Source: OFTM291 sp041741375 (GTDB taxonomy: Bacteria; Gemmatimonadota; Gemmatimonadetes; Gemmatimonadales; GWC2-71-9). Taken from it: DNA of 64,000 nucleotides. Below, piece after piece: positions 54,215-63,221 of the stretch. The notes below the pieces were generated by a model. It was not told the DNA's origin. It did not search any database and saw only the letters and a program-made list of their open reading frames with translations. Where the stretch lies: NCBI GenBank assembly GCA_041741375.1, contig JBGSKF010000151.1:1-64000 (forward strand), given 5' to 3'. Within the stretch, counting starts at the first letter, position 1. Every line of letters starts with the position of its first letter. The position numbers and the translations under genes were made by a program.

Positions 54215-54294
54215 GTCATCCCCGCGCACGCGGGGATCCATTTCCATGAGGGCGTGGGGAGGAGAATGGATTCCCGCTTACGCGGGAATGACGG
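54215..54294. repeat. Pair of inverted dRS3-like palindromic repeats
   Basis: Left element GTCATCCCCGCGCACGCGGG ends at ATCCA (54215-54240). Right element, in the opposite orientation, is TGGATTCCCGCTTACGCGGG followed by AATGACGG (54267-54294). Each is a small palindrome of the ATTCCC-N-GGGAAT type with conserved outer GTCAT and ATCCA; together they form a large inverted repeat between ABC gene and permease. Confidence 0.85.
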
Positions 54295-54347
54295 ACGTTG
54301 CTGATCTCGTCAAGTGATCAGAGTTTCCCTGAAACGCGGAGGACACC

Positions 54348-56762
54348 ATGCTGGGTTCGTGGGCCACTGATCTGCGACATGCCGTGAGGAACCTCGGACG
54401 TTCCCCCGGCCTCGCCCTGGTCATCGTCCTCTCGGTGGGGCTCGGCATTGGAGCCAACACCCTGGTGTTCACCTGGATGGACGCGCTGGTGCTCCGGCCG
54501 CTGCCCGGCGTGCCCGACGCCGACCGTCTCGTGCGGGTCAACACCCGGGGTACCGGTGGGGTGGTCTGGTCGATTTCCTGGCCCGCCTATCGGGACTGGC
54601 GAACCGAGAACACGGGGCTCGACGAACTGGCCGTGTATGACGCAACACAATTCGGCCTGCGCACCGGCACCGGGATTGAACGGGTGTGGGGAAACTATGT
54701 CTCGGGCAATTTTTTCGACGTGCTGCGCGTCTCCATGCGCATGGGCCGGGGGTTCCACCAGGATGAGGAGGACCACGGCGCGCCGGTGGCCGTCATCTCC
54801 CACGCGTTCTGGCAACGCCATTTCCACGCCGATCCCGCTGTCCTCGGCCAGCATGTCGAGCTGAACGGGATCGATGTGTCGGTCATCGGGGTCGCCGCGC
54901 CGCGCTTCGGCGGGCCGGAGGTCGGCCTGGGGTTCGATCTCTACGTGCCCGCCACGCTACGGGCCCGGTTCGGGAATCCCGCGATCTTCGAACGGCGGGG
55001 CAGCCAGTGGCTCTCCGGCATCGCGCGGCTCACGCCCGGCGTGACGACCGAGCAGGCCAACGCGAACCTCGACGCCGTGGCCCGGCGGATCGCGGAGGCC
55101 AACGGACGGGTGGATGAAGGGGCCATGGTGCGATCGCTCGATGCCGTCGGTGCCGCTGCCACGCTCAAGCCGGTGTTCCTCGCCCTGTTCGGCGTCACCG
55201 CGCTGGTGCTGCTCATCGCCTGTGCCAATGTGGCCAATCTCCTCCTGGCCCGCGCCTCGTCCCGGCAGAGGGAGATCGGGATTCGTCTCGCCATCGGCGC
55301 GGGACGAGGGCGCATCATTCGGCAACTTCTGGCCGAGAGCACGGTCCTCGCCGTCGTGGGCGGAGGAGTGGCCCTGCTGCTGGTGGCCTGGGGACGGGAC
55401 CTGCTCGCGGCACTGATCCCGGCGGGTCCCTTCCCCCTCAATCTCGACGTGCGGGTGGACGGTCCCATTCTCGCCTTCGCCTCGGTAGTCACCGGGGCCA
55501 CGATCCTGCTCTTTGGTCTGGTGCCCGCCCTGCGGGCGTCGCGCCCCGATCTGGTTCCGGTGCTGAAGGATGAGATGGGAGGCCCGCTCGGACGGTCCCG
55601 GCTCCGCAATGCCATGGTGATCGGTCAGGTGGCGCTGGCCTCGGTGACCCTGGTCGCCGCGGGTCTCTTTCTGCGGGGGCTCTCCCGGGCCAGCGAGGTG
55701 AACCTCGGGTTCACCGATCCCGATCGGGTGCTTCTGGTCTCCACCGATCTCTCGCTCGCGGGGATGAACGACTCGATGGCCCTGATCACCATGACGCAGG
55801 CACTGGAACGGGTGCGGCAGGTGCCCGGCGTGGTGTCCGCCGCCTGGTCCACCTTCACGCCGCTCGGGTTCGGCGGCTCCAGTTCCAGCACGATCGAGGT
55901 CGCCGGCTATGAAGCGGCCCCGGGGGAAAACATGTCGATCCAGTACGCCATCGTCTCCGACGGCTACATGGAGACGATGGGGATGACACTGCGTGAGGGA
56001 AGAGTGCTCGGCAGCGAGGATCGCTTGGGGGTCGAACCGGTGGTGGTGGTGAACGAGACCTTTGCCCGGCGGTTCTTCGACGGGCAGGCGCTGGGGCAGG
56101 TCTTCAACCAGGGCGGTCCGGACCTGCGCATCGTCGGGGTTGTGGAGGACGTCAAGGTCGGATCCCTGACGGAGGCACCACTCCCCTTCCTCTACCGGGC
56201 CCTGGCGCAGTCACCGGACGGTCAGGCCACCCTGCATGTGCGCGGCACGGCCGACAACGCGATGGCCCTTGCTGAGCCCCTGCGCCGGGAACTGGCCCAG
56301 GTCACCCCCGACCTCCCCTTCCTCGACCTGCGGACCATGGCGGAGCAGATCGAGCCGGCCACCATTGGACAGCGGATCGGGTCGCGCATGCTCGGCGTCT
56401 TCGGGTTTCTCGCCCTGCTGCTCGCCGGGATCGGCATCTATGCCGTGATGGCGCAATCGGTGACGCAGCGGACCCGGGAGATCGGAGTGCGAGTGGCCCT
56501 GGGCGCCAATCGCCGAGTCCTGCTCCGGATGGTCGTGGGGCAGGCAATGAGGCTGACCTCGATGGGGCTGGTGATGGGGGGCATCCTGGGGGCCGGCGCG
56601 GGAGTCCTTCTCCGAAGCCTGATCTTCGGCGTGAGCCCGCTCGATCCGGTGACCTTCGGGGTGATGATCGCGATCTTCGGGGTGGTCGCGGTCGCGGCCA
56701 GCGCCCTCCCCGCCCGGCGCGCGGCATCGATCGATCCGGTGGAGGCCCTGCGGGCGCAGTAG
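54348..56762 (+). CDS. MacB/ADOP-family ABC permease with two FtsX domains
   Basis: An 804-residue permease. TM1 (about 20-42) leads into a MacB-type periplasmic domain (about 60-240), followed by an FtsX unit (three TM helices, about 270-395), a joining TM segment, a second periplasmic domain (about 455-640) and a second FtsX unit (about 675-795). The N-terminus DLRHAVRNLGRSPGLALVIV and the C-terminus RRAASIDPVEALRAQ are hallmarks of the large permeases common in Acidobacteria and Gemmatimonadota. It should export a lipid, peptide or other hydrophobic compound with the adaptor and the ATPases. GGAGG lies before the ATG. Confidence 0.92.
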   Translation: MLGSWATDLRHAVRNLGRSPGLALVIVLSVGLGIGANTLVFTWMDALVLRPLPGVPDADRLVRVNTRGTGGVVWSISWPAYRDWRTENTGLDELAVYDATQFGLRTGTGIERVWGNYVSGNFFDVLRVSMRMGRGFHQDEEDHGAPVAVISHAFWQRHFHADPAVLGQHVELNGIDVSVIGVAAPRFGGPEVGLGFDLYVPATLRARFGNPAIFERRGSQWLSGIARLTPGVTTEQANANLDAVARRIAEANGRVDEGAMVRSLDAVGAAATLKPVFLALFGVTALVLLIACANVANLLLARASSRQREIGIRLAIGAGRGRIIRQLLAESTVLAVVGGGVALLLVAWGRDLLAALIPAGPFPLNLDVRVDGPILAFASVVTGATILLFGLVPALRASRPDLVPVLKDEMGGPLGRSRLRNAMVIGQVALASVTLVAAGLFLRGLSRASEVNLGFTDPDRVLLVSTDLSLAGMNDSMALITMTQALERVRQVPGVVSAAWSTFTPLGFGGSSSSTIEVAGYEAAPGENMSIQYAIVSDGYMETMGMTLREGRVLGSEDRLGVEPVVVVNETFARRFFDGQALGQVFNQGGPDLRIVGVVEDVKVGSLTEAPLPFLYRALAQSPDGQATLHVRGTADNAMALAEPLRRELAQVTPDLPFLDLRTMAEQIEPATIGQRIGSRMLGVFGFLALLLAGIGIYAVMAQSVTQRTREIGVRVALGANRRVLLRMVVGQAMRLTSMGLVMGGILGAGAGVLLRSLIFGVSPLDPVTFGVMIAIFGVVAVAASALPARRAASIDPVEALRAQ

Positions 56763-56839
56763 ATTCCTCCCCTGGGACGCCGCCGGTGCCGCAAAGGGCC
56801 CGACGGTGTCCCCCGGGGCCTCCAACGGAAACACACACC

Positions 56840-57502
56840 ATGATCCGCCTGATCAACATCGAAAAGTCCTATCCCACCGGACCCTCCCGGACCTGGGTGC
56901 TCCGGCAGGTCTCGATCGAGATCGCCGCGGGGGAGTTCGTCACCATCATGGGTCCCTCGGGTGCCGGCAAGTCCACCCTGCTCGGCATCCTCGGGATGCT
57001 CGACGCCGAGTGGAGCGGGGAGTACCACCTGGACGACCACCCCGTCCACGCGATGAAGCAGCGTCAGCGGGCCGAACTGAACAAGGCGATGATCGGATTC
57101 GTCTTCCAGCAATACCACCTCCTCGACAGCCTCACCGTCTACGAAAACCTCGAGACTCCCCTCTCCTACCGCAATTACAGCCGGGCCGAGCGCCAGTCCC
57201 GCGTGGCGGACGTGCTCGACCGCTTCCGGATCGTCGGAAAGAAGGACCTCTTTCCCTCGCAGCTCTCCGGCGGGCAGCAACAGCTCGTGGGGGTGGCCCG
57301 GGCCGTCATGGCCGAGCCCAAGATCATCCTGGCCGACGAACCGACCGGAAACCTGCACTCCACCCAGGCCCGGGAGATCATGGAACTCTTCCGGGAACTG
57401 AACCAGGGCGGCACCACGATCGTGCAGGTAACCCACAGCGAGGAAAACGCCCGGTACGGCACCCGGGTGATCCAATTGAAGGATGGATGGGTGGTGGCGT
57501 AG
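56840..57502 (+). CDS. ABC transporter ATP-binding protein, second copy
   Basis: A 220-residue ABC ATPase with Walker A GPSGAGKST, Q-loop VFQQYHLLDS, signature LSGGQQQLVGVARA, Walker B ILADEPTGNLHS and switch VTHSEENA. Two positions differ from the norm: Leu for Arg after the signature (QQQLV) and His for Asp in the D-loop (NLHS). It may form a heterodimer with the first ATPase, leaving one weaker site, or serve another permease. Its TAG stop is the first unit of the TAGGCGG repeat array that follows. Confidence 0.92.
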   Translation: MIRLINIEKSYPTGPSRTWVLRQVSIEIAAGEFVTIMGPSGAGKSTLLGILGMLDAEWSGEYHLDDHPVHAMKQRQRAELNKAMIGFVFQQYHLLDSLTVYENLETPLSYRNYSRAERQSRVADVLDRFRIVGKKDLFPSQLSGGQQQLVGVARAVMAEPKIILADEPTGNLHSTQAREIMELFRELNQGGTTIVQVTHSEENARYGTRVIQLKDGWVVA

Positions 57503-58138
57503 GCGGTAGGCGATAGGCGGTGGGCGGTAGGGGAACGTAGGCGGTAGGTGACGGGTGGGAGGCACAGGGGCTGCGACAAGAGGATGGTGGTCGCGCGATT
57601 GTGGTCCTTCCACGAAGGGCCGGTGGTGATAGCATTCCCTGATGGGGAATCAGGCGACGTCCTTCCGGGACCTGTTGGTGTGGCAGCGTGCCATGGATGC
57701 ATCGGTGGAGGTGCTCCGGCTCGCCCGGATCCTCCCACGGGAGCTCCGGGATAGTCTCGGGGACCAGATGCGCCGGGCGGCGATCTCGGTCGTGAGCAAT
57801 ATTGCCGAGGGGCACGGCAGGCGGCACCGGAAGGAGTATATTCATCATGTTGCCATTGCCAGCGGCTCGCTGAAGGAAATGGAAACTCAGTTGCTGTTGC
57901 TGCGGAGACATGACTCGCGATTCGCGGAGGATGTCGATCGGATTCTGGCCATCACTGACGAAACGGGCAGGATGCTGACAGGACTGTATCGGGCGCTCAA
58001 AAGTCCACGATCAACTCCCGACACCCGTGGATGATCAGGCTATCCTGTGGTTGACCCCCGTCGCCTCTCGCGTCCTCTATGGCCCACCGCCTACCACCTT
58101 CTCTATCGCCGACCGCCTACCGCCAACCGCCTATTCCT
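57497..58138. mobile_element. Candidate IVS-like element: four-helix-bundle gene between inverted simple repeats
   Basis: 57497-57551 is an array of TAGGCGG, TAGGCGATAGGCGG and like units. 58084-58136 holds the inverse, CCGCCTACC, CTATCGCC and CCGCCTACCGCC. Between these inverted ends lies only the four-helix-bundle gene. The whole piece separates the ABC export genes from the regulator and kinase that follow. The boundaries and mobility are inferred. Confidence 0.35.
57642..58034 (+). CDS. Four-helix-bundle protein (S23 / 23S rRNA intervening-sequence type)
   Basis: A 130-residue helical protein with the family pattern: FRDLLVWQRAMDASVEVLRL at the start, LGDQMRRAAISVVSNIAEGH in the middle (RRAAxSVxxNIAEG is the hallmark) and SGSLKEMETQLLLLRR later. 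Members are encoded in 23S rRNA intervening sequences and, as the related Avd, in diversity-generating retroelements, where they bind nucleic acid and reverse transcriptase. No reverse transcriptase is adjacent. It stands between inverted repeat arrays and interrupts an otherwise tight export/regulation cluster. Confidence 0.88.
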   Translation: MGNQATSFRDLLVWQRAMDASVEVLRLARILPRELRDSLGDQMRRAAISVVSNIAEGHGRRHRKEYIHHVAIASGSLKEMETQLLLLRRHDSRFAEDVDRILAITDETGRMLTGLYRALKSPRSTPDTRG

Positions 58139-59497
58139 ATGCTCCCCACGATCTTGATTGCTGAGGATCAGCCCGACGTCCTCGAGGCCCTCCGGCTCCT
58201 CCTCAAGTCGGAAGGGTATCGAACCGTCACGGCGCATGTGCCCGAGGGGGTCCTGGCCCTCCTCGAACGGGAGCAGGTGGACGCGGCCCTGATCGATCTC
58301 AACTACACCCGGGACACCACCTCGGGCCGGGAGGGGCTCGATCTTCTGTCGCGGATTCAGGCCGCCGATGCGACTCTTCCCGTCATCGTCATGACCGCGT
58401 GGGGCAGCGTGGACAAGGCGGTGCAGGCCATGCAACTCGGCGCCCGCGACTTCGTCGAGAAGCCGTGGGACAACGCCCGTCTCCTCGCCACCGTGCGCAC
58501 CCAGGTCGAACTCTCCCGCGCCCTCCGGCTCGGCCAGCGCCTGGCCTCCGAGAACCGGATGCTGCGGCAGGAGGGCCTTCCCGATCTGGTCGCCGAGTCG
58601 GGCGCCATGCGTCCGGTGGTGGAGATCATGAAGCAGGTGGCGCCGAGTGACGCCAATGTGCTCATCACCGGGGAGCATGGGACCGGGAAGGAGGTGGTGG
58701 CCCGCTGGCTCCACGCCACGAGCGGCCGCGCCGAGAAACCCCTGGTGATAGTGAACGCCGGAGGACTCTCCGAGGGGGTGTTCGAGAGTGAACTCTTCGG
58801 GCATGTGAAGGGCGCCTTCACCGACGCCAAGACCGACCGGATCGGCCGCTTCGAAATGGCCGATGGGGGAACCCTCTTCCTCGACGAAATCGCGAATATT
58901 GGCCTGGCGCAGCAGGCTCGGCTCCTCCGGGTGCTCCAGGAGGGGGAGCTGGAGCGGGTCGGCTCGTCCCGGACCCGTCATGTGGACGTGCGCGTGATCG
59001 CGGCGACCAACGCCGATCTCCCTGCCGAGGTGGCATCGGGCCGGTTCCGGGAAGATCTCCTCTTCCGGCTGAACACGATCGAGATCGCGCTCCCTCCGCT
59101 TCGGGCTCGCGGAGCCGATCTCCTGCCCCTGGCCGAGGGGTTCCTGGCACGGTTTCGCCGGAAGTATGGCAAGGCCCTCACCGGGTTTGCCGACGATGCG
59201 GTGGCGGCCCTTCGACGCCACCCTTGGCCCGGCAACGTGCGCGAACTCGAGCATGCGGTGGAACGGGGAGTGCTGATGGCGCGGGGGACGACGATGACCG
59301 CACCCGACCTCGCCCTACCCGGGACGTCCGCGGCGGAGGTGCCGTCCCCCTCCGGCGGACGGACCCTGGAGGAGACCGAGCGCGAAGTGATCCGCGCGGC
59401 CCTCACCCGGCATGACGGAAACGTGAGTTCCGCCGCCGCCGAGCTCGGCCTGAGCCGGAGTGCGCTCTACCGGCGTTTGCAGCGTCTCGGCCTGTGA
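58139..59497 (+). CDS. Sigma-54-dependent response regulator (NtrC family)
   Basis: A 452-residue regulator. Receiver (1-120) with AEDQ, phosphoacceptor D53 in LIDLNYTRD and VEKPW. AAA+ domain (about 150-380) with Walker A GEHGTGKE, GHVKGAFTDA (residues 225-230 read GAFTDA instead of GAFTGA), Walker B GGTLFLDEI and the arginine-finger region FREDLLFRLN. A Fis-type helix-turn-helix ends the protein (NVSSAAAELGLSRSALYRRL). It should activate sigma-54 promoters in response to the kinase encoded next. The ATG at 58139 directly follows the CCTATTC end of the repeat array. The kinase gene starts seven bases after the stop. Confidence 0.93.
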   Translation: MLPTILIAEDQPDVLEALRLLLKSEGYRTVTAHVPEGVLALLEREQVDAALIDLNYTRDTTSGREGLDLLSRIQAADATLPVIVMTAWGSVDKAVQAMQLGARDFVEKPWDNARLLATVRTQVELSRALRLGQRLASENRMLRQEGLPDLVAESGAMRPVVEIMKQVAPSDANVLITGEHGTGKEVVARWLHATSGRAEKPLVIVNAGGLSEGVFESELFGHVKGAFTDAKTDRIGRFEMADGGTLFLDEIANIGLAQQARLLRVLQEGELERVGSSRTRHVDVRVIAATNADLPAEVASGRFREDLLFRLNTIEIALPPLRARGADLLPLAEGFLARFRRKYGKALTGFADDAVAALRRHPWPGNVRELEHAVERGVLMARGTTMTAPDLALPGTSAAEVPSPSGGRTLEETEREVIRAALTRHDGNVSSAAAELGLSRSALYRRLQRLGL

Positions 59498-59504
59498 CCC
59501 TTCC

Positions 59505-60842
59505 GTGACCGCCCGCTTCGATCGGCGACTGCTCGGGCTCGTCCTGCTGGCGGGGGCGCCGGCTCTCGTGACCGTGACCATTCTGCTGTGGGTCGCGTCG
59601 TACAGCACCCTCCTCACGTTCACCGTCCTCCTCTTTCTGGCGCTGGGGTGGCTCTGGGTTGCCTTTGCCGCTCGGCGTCTCGTGGTACGGCCTCTCCGCA
59701 CCATCGGCAACCTTCTCGCCGGGCTCCGGGAGGGGCACTTCACCCTCCGGGCCCGTGGGACCACCGACGGGGATCCCCTCTCCGATGTTTTCCGCGAAGT
59801 CAATGCTCTCGGTGGCATGCTGCAGGAGCAGCGGCTCGGCGCCGTCGAGGCCGACGCCCTGTTGCGGCGAGTGATGGAGGAGATCGACGTCGCCGTCTTC
59901 GCCTTTGCCGGGGACCACACGCTGCAACTCGCCAATCGGGCCGGTGAACAGCTCCTCGGCCAGCCGGTGGAGCGTCTGCTCGGGCGGACGGCGGAGTACC
60001 TCGGCCTCGATGGCTGCCTGAGGGGAAACACCCCCCGCATGATGGAGCAGACGTTCCTGGGGGGGATCGGTCGCTGGGAAGTCCGGAGGCGGAGCTTCCG
60101 TCAGGGAGGGCTTCCGATGGAGATGGTCGTGCTGGCCGATGTGAGCCGCGTGGTGCGGGAGGAGGAACGGCAAGCCTGGCGCCGGTTGATCCGGGTGCTG
60201 AGTCACGAGATCAACAACTCCCTGGCACCGATCAAGTCGCTGGCCGGCACCCTGGCTGCGTTGCTGGAGCGCTCCCCTCGTCCCGACGATTGCGAAGAGG
60301 ATCTGGCCCGGGGGCTCGAGGTCATCGCGGCGCGCGCCGAATCGCTCGATCGGTTCATGGCGGCGTATGCCCGGCTCGCCAAATTGCCGGCGCCGGTTTT
60401 GGGAGACGTGGAGGTGGAGACGTGGGTGCGGCGCGTGGCCGCCCTGGAGGCCCGGATTCCTGTGAGGGTGGAACCGGGCCCGCCTCTCACCATTCGCGCC
60501 GATGGGGATCAGCTCGACCAGGTGCTCATCAACCTGGTCAAGAACGCTGCCGACGCCGCCCTCGAAACCGGCGGCGAGGTGACGATCGGATGGAGCGGGG
60601 ACGGGGACGGGGACGTCGCGGAGCTGGAGGTCTGGGTCCGGGACTCAGGCCCCGGCATCGCGTCTCCCACCAACATCTTCGTCCCGTTCTTTACCACGAA
60701 GCGGAACGGATCGGGGATCGGGTTGACCCTGAGCCGACAGGTGGCCGAGGCGCACGGAGGAACGTTGACGCTGCAGAACCGTCCCGCCGAGGAGGGGTCG
60801 GGCTGCATCGCGAACCTTCGGTTGCCCACGAACGAAGTTTGA
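59505..60842 (+). CDS. Sensor histidine kinase, NtrY-like
   Basis: A 445-residue kinase: two membrane segments close together at the N-terminus (about 8-60) with almost no periplasmic loop, HAMP-like linker, a PAS-like region (about 125-220), HisKA with H234 in RVLSHEINNSLAPIKSL (the NtrY/NtrB-type HEINN box) and HATPase_c (NLVKNAADAA, DSGPGI, FTTKRNGSGIGL). With the short sensor it likely reads a membrane or cytoplasmic signal. It pairs with the preceding regulator. The GTG start at 59505 is preferred because it gives the family N-terminus. The stop TGA comes from the GAAGTTTGAAG repeat at the gene end. Confidence 0.92.
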   Translation: MTARFDRRLLGLVLLAGAPALVTVTILLWVASYSTLLTFTVLLFLALGWLWVAFAARRLVVRPLRTIGNLLAGLREGHFTLRARGTTDGDPLSDVFREVNALGGMLQEQRLGAVEADALLRRVMEEIDVAVFAFAGDHTLQLANRAGEQLLGQPVERLLGRTAEYLGLDGCLRGNTPRMMEQTFLGGIGRWEVRRRSFRQGGLPMEMVVLADVSRVVREEERQAWRRLIRVLSHEINNSLAPIKSLAGTLAALLERSPRPDDCEEDLARGLEVIAARAESLDRFMAAYARLAKLPAPVLGDVEVETWVRRVAALEARIPVRVEPGPPLTIRADGDQLDQVLINLVKNAADAALETGGEVTIGWSGDGDGDVAELEVWVRDSGPGIASPTNIFVPFFTTKRNGSGIGLTLSRQVAEAHGGTLTLQNRPAEEGSGCIANLRLPTNEV

Positions 60843-61022
60843 AGTGTGAAGTCGTAGGGGCGAATTGCATTCGCCCTGCTCAAACGCCAAGGCGCCAGGA
60901 CGCAGTGACGCGAGGTGTATGGAGGCCACGAAAGGCTCCCAGTCGTGGATTCCCGCGTGCGCGGGAATGACGGGCATTACTCCCCACTCCCCATTCCCCA
61001 CTCCCTACTCCCTTTCCCTGCT
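60831..61022. repeat. Composite repeat cluster between kinase and TonB receptor genes
   Basis: The gap holds, in order: GAAGTTTGAAGTGTGAAG (from about 60836), the palindrome GGGCGAAT-TGC-ATTCGCCC (60858-60876), a dRS3-like element TGGATTCCCGCGTGCGCGGG ending AATGACGGG (60946-60974), and CCCCACT/CCCTACT heptamers (60980-61013). All four repeat families of the window meet here; no gene is seen. Confidence 0.85.
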
Positions 61023-63221
61023 TTAGAACTCCCATCGCAGGGTAAACGACGGCACCGCCGGCAGGTTGAACAGGCGTTCGTACTCGACCCCATTGGGGAA
61101 GAGTGGACCGGTTCGGCTCCGCAGCTTGGGCTCGCTCGGCGCCACCGGACCGAACCCGGCGTTGATCAGGGAGAATCCCAGATCGAAATGGGACTTGCCC
61201 GGTCCCCCGAATCGCTTGCGCGCCGAGAGGTCGAACCGGAGAGTCCCGGCTCCCCGACCCGATGACTCCTCGCCGAACTGCAAGGTGGGGCCAAAGGGCT
61301 CGACGGTGACCACCGCGATGACCGGGGTGATCGGCTGGCCACTCTGGAACTCTCCCACACCACCGAACCGCCATCCGCGCCCCAGCGAGAGGTCGGTCTG
61401 GAACCGAAGGAGGTGACGGCGGTCGAGGGTCCACGCGCGCCACTTCCCATCCTCCCATTGGCGATCGGACCAGGACACCACATACGAGAGGGCGGCGTTG
61501 GCTCCTCCCGGCGTTGCGGAGGCTCAACTGGTGCGGAGTTCCACGCCGTGCGTGCGGCTCTTTCCGTACCGGATCCCGGTGGGATCATCCCGAAGGAGGT
61601 CAGTTGACGGTCGGAGCTCTCCCAACCCTCGGCCTCGGGAGAGGAACGCGGCGCCGGCCAGCCGAACGGGGCCCGCGTCGTGGTCCACGTCCAGCGAGAG
61701 ATGATCGATGCGCGGCGTCGGCACGCCATCGCGTCCCGCCGTGAGCCAGAGGTCGAAAAACGCCAGATCGGGCTCGGCCTGCACGTCGGTGATCTGCTGA
61801 TAGAGCCTGGTGGACCGGCCGGCCCGCAGCGTGGCGCGGGTGTCCTCGCCGAGATCCCGGCCGAGGGTGATCGAGGGCCCGAAGACCGCCTGAGCGGCAT
61901 TGGCATCCACCCGGCCTCCCACCACCAGGTCGGTTCCGCCGATCCGGCCCGAGATCTCCACGAATCCGTTCCCTTCCAGGAAACGGTCGTGCTGGTTGAA
62001 AATCTGGTCGGGTCGCCGGCGGGGTGTCAGGGTGCTTGTGGTCCGCCGCGCTCCCGCTCCGGCCCCGAACCGGAGGAGGGCGGAACCGAGGGAGCGATCC
62101 CCCTGCAGCGTGGCGGAGAGCTGGTCGAACCGGTTTCGGAGGTCCACCTCCTGCCCCCGGGAGGGAACCTCCCTCCCCGTGGCGCGAAACGCGTTCCAGA
62201 AGGTGGTCAACTCGAGGGAACCCCGCGGGCTCTCCTGGAGACGAATCCTGTTGCCCAGAAGCACGTTGGACCATCGCATGAAGAGGCCGCTAAGGGAATG
62301 GCCGAGACGATCGCGGGACAGGAACAGGGTCAGCTCGGAGGACCGGTCCCCGCCCAAGGGAAGGGAGGAGCGGAGATATCCGTCCGCGAACGAGTAGGGG
62401 AGGGGCGCGCCGATGAGTTTGGATGCCCCCTCGATCGTGGCCACGCGGCCCGCTCCGAAGGTCGGGATGGCCTGGTTGGTGCCCACCCAGCCGGTGAGGG
62501 ACGTCAACGCCAGGTCCGCGCCCCCCTCCACCGGGTTCACGGCCCTCCGGCCGGTGACATCCACGACGCCGGCCAGAGACCCGCCCTGGTCCGACCCGGG
62601 CGTCCCCGGGGTCACACTGATCGCATCCACCGCGTTGGCCGGGAAGGTGGAGAAGATGCGACCGATGTGATAGGGGTTGAGGATCTCGTATCCGTCGATC
62701 CGCACCGTGGTCATCGACGCATCATAACCCCGGACGATGGGCCGTGAGGATAGCGGGGAGGAGAAGGTCACCGAGGGAACCGTCTGCAAGGCTCGGAGGG
62801 GGTCCGGTTCCACCGCGGCCGGGAGGGCGCGGATCACACTGCGCGGCACGGTCCACGATCCCGCCCGGGCCAGGCCGGTTCCGCCGCCCCGGGCGCTCAA
62901 GTCGCTGAGAACCACCGGCACGGGGGGGAGGCGCACCAGCAGGATCGCCGTCGTCTGCGACACGGTGACGGTATCGGGCGCGAACCCGATCGCCGACACC
63001 GCCAGCACGGCGCCGGTCCCGAGGTTCGGTATCCGGACCCTCCCGATCCGGTCCGAGGTGAAGGTGCGCGGGGTGCCGATCGGAGTCACCAGGGCGCCCG
63101 TCACTGGAACGTCACCCAGCGTGGAGCGAACCTCGACAACGACCCCCTGGGCCGATGTCGTGCCGGGCACCAGAAGGGGCACCATGATGCCGGCCCACAG
63201 AACGAGAGTCGCGCGCCTCAT
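61023..63221 (-). pseudogene. TonB-dependent receptor interrupted by one in-frame UGA
   Basis: One continuous frame of 733 codons with a single internal TGA at 61524-61526 (codon 566). The N-terminus has a signal peptide (VLWAGIMVPLLVPG), a carboxypeptidase-regulatory fold (VTGALVTPIGTPRTFTSDRI), and a plug domain (ALQTVPSVTFSSPLSSRPIV, RIDGYEILNPYHIGRIFSTF, GGSLAGVVDVTGR). The first 565 codons run into the barrel; after the TGA the same frame goes on for 166 codons of barrel strands and ends in FTLRWEF, a normal outer-membrane C-terminus with terminal Phe. Codons on both sides are TCx around an expected Trp (TGG), so TGG to TGA is likely. It may be a recent pseudogene or a sequencing error. 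It overlaps the next gene by four bases (ATGA). Confidence 0.85.

Noticed and set aside
57642..58034. Accessory protein of a diversity-generating retroelement
   Set aside because: The fold is related to Avd, but no reverse transcriptase or template/variable repeat pair is seen nearby.
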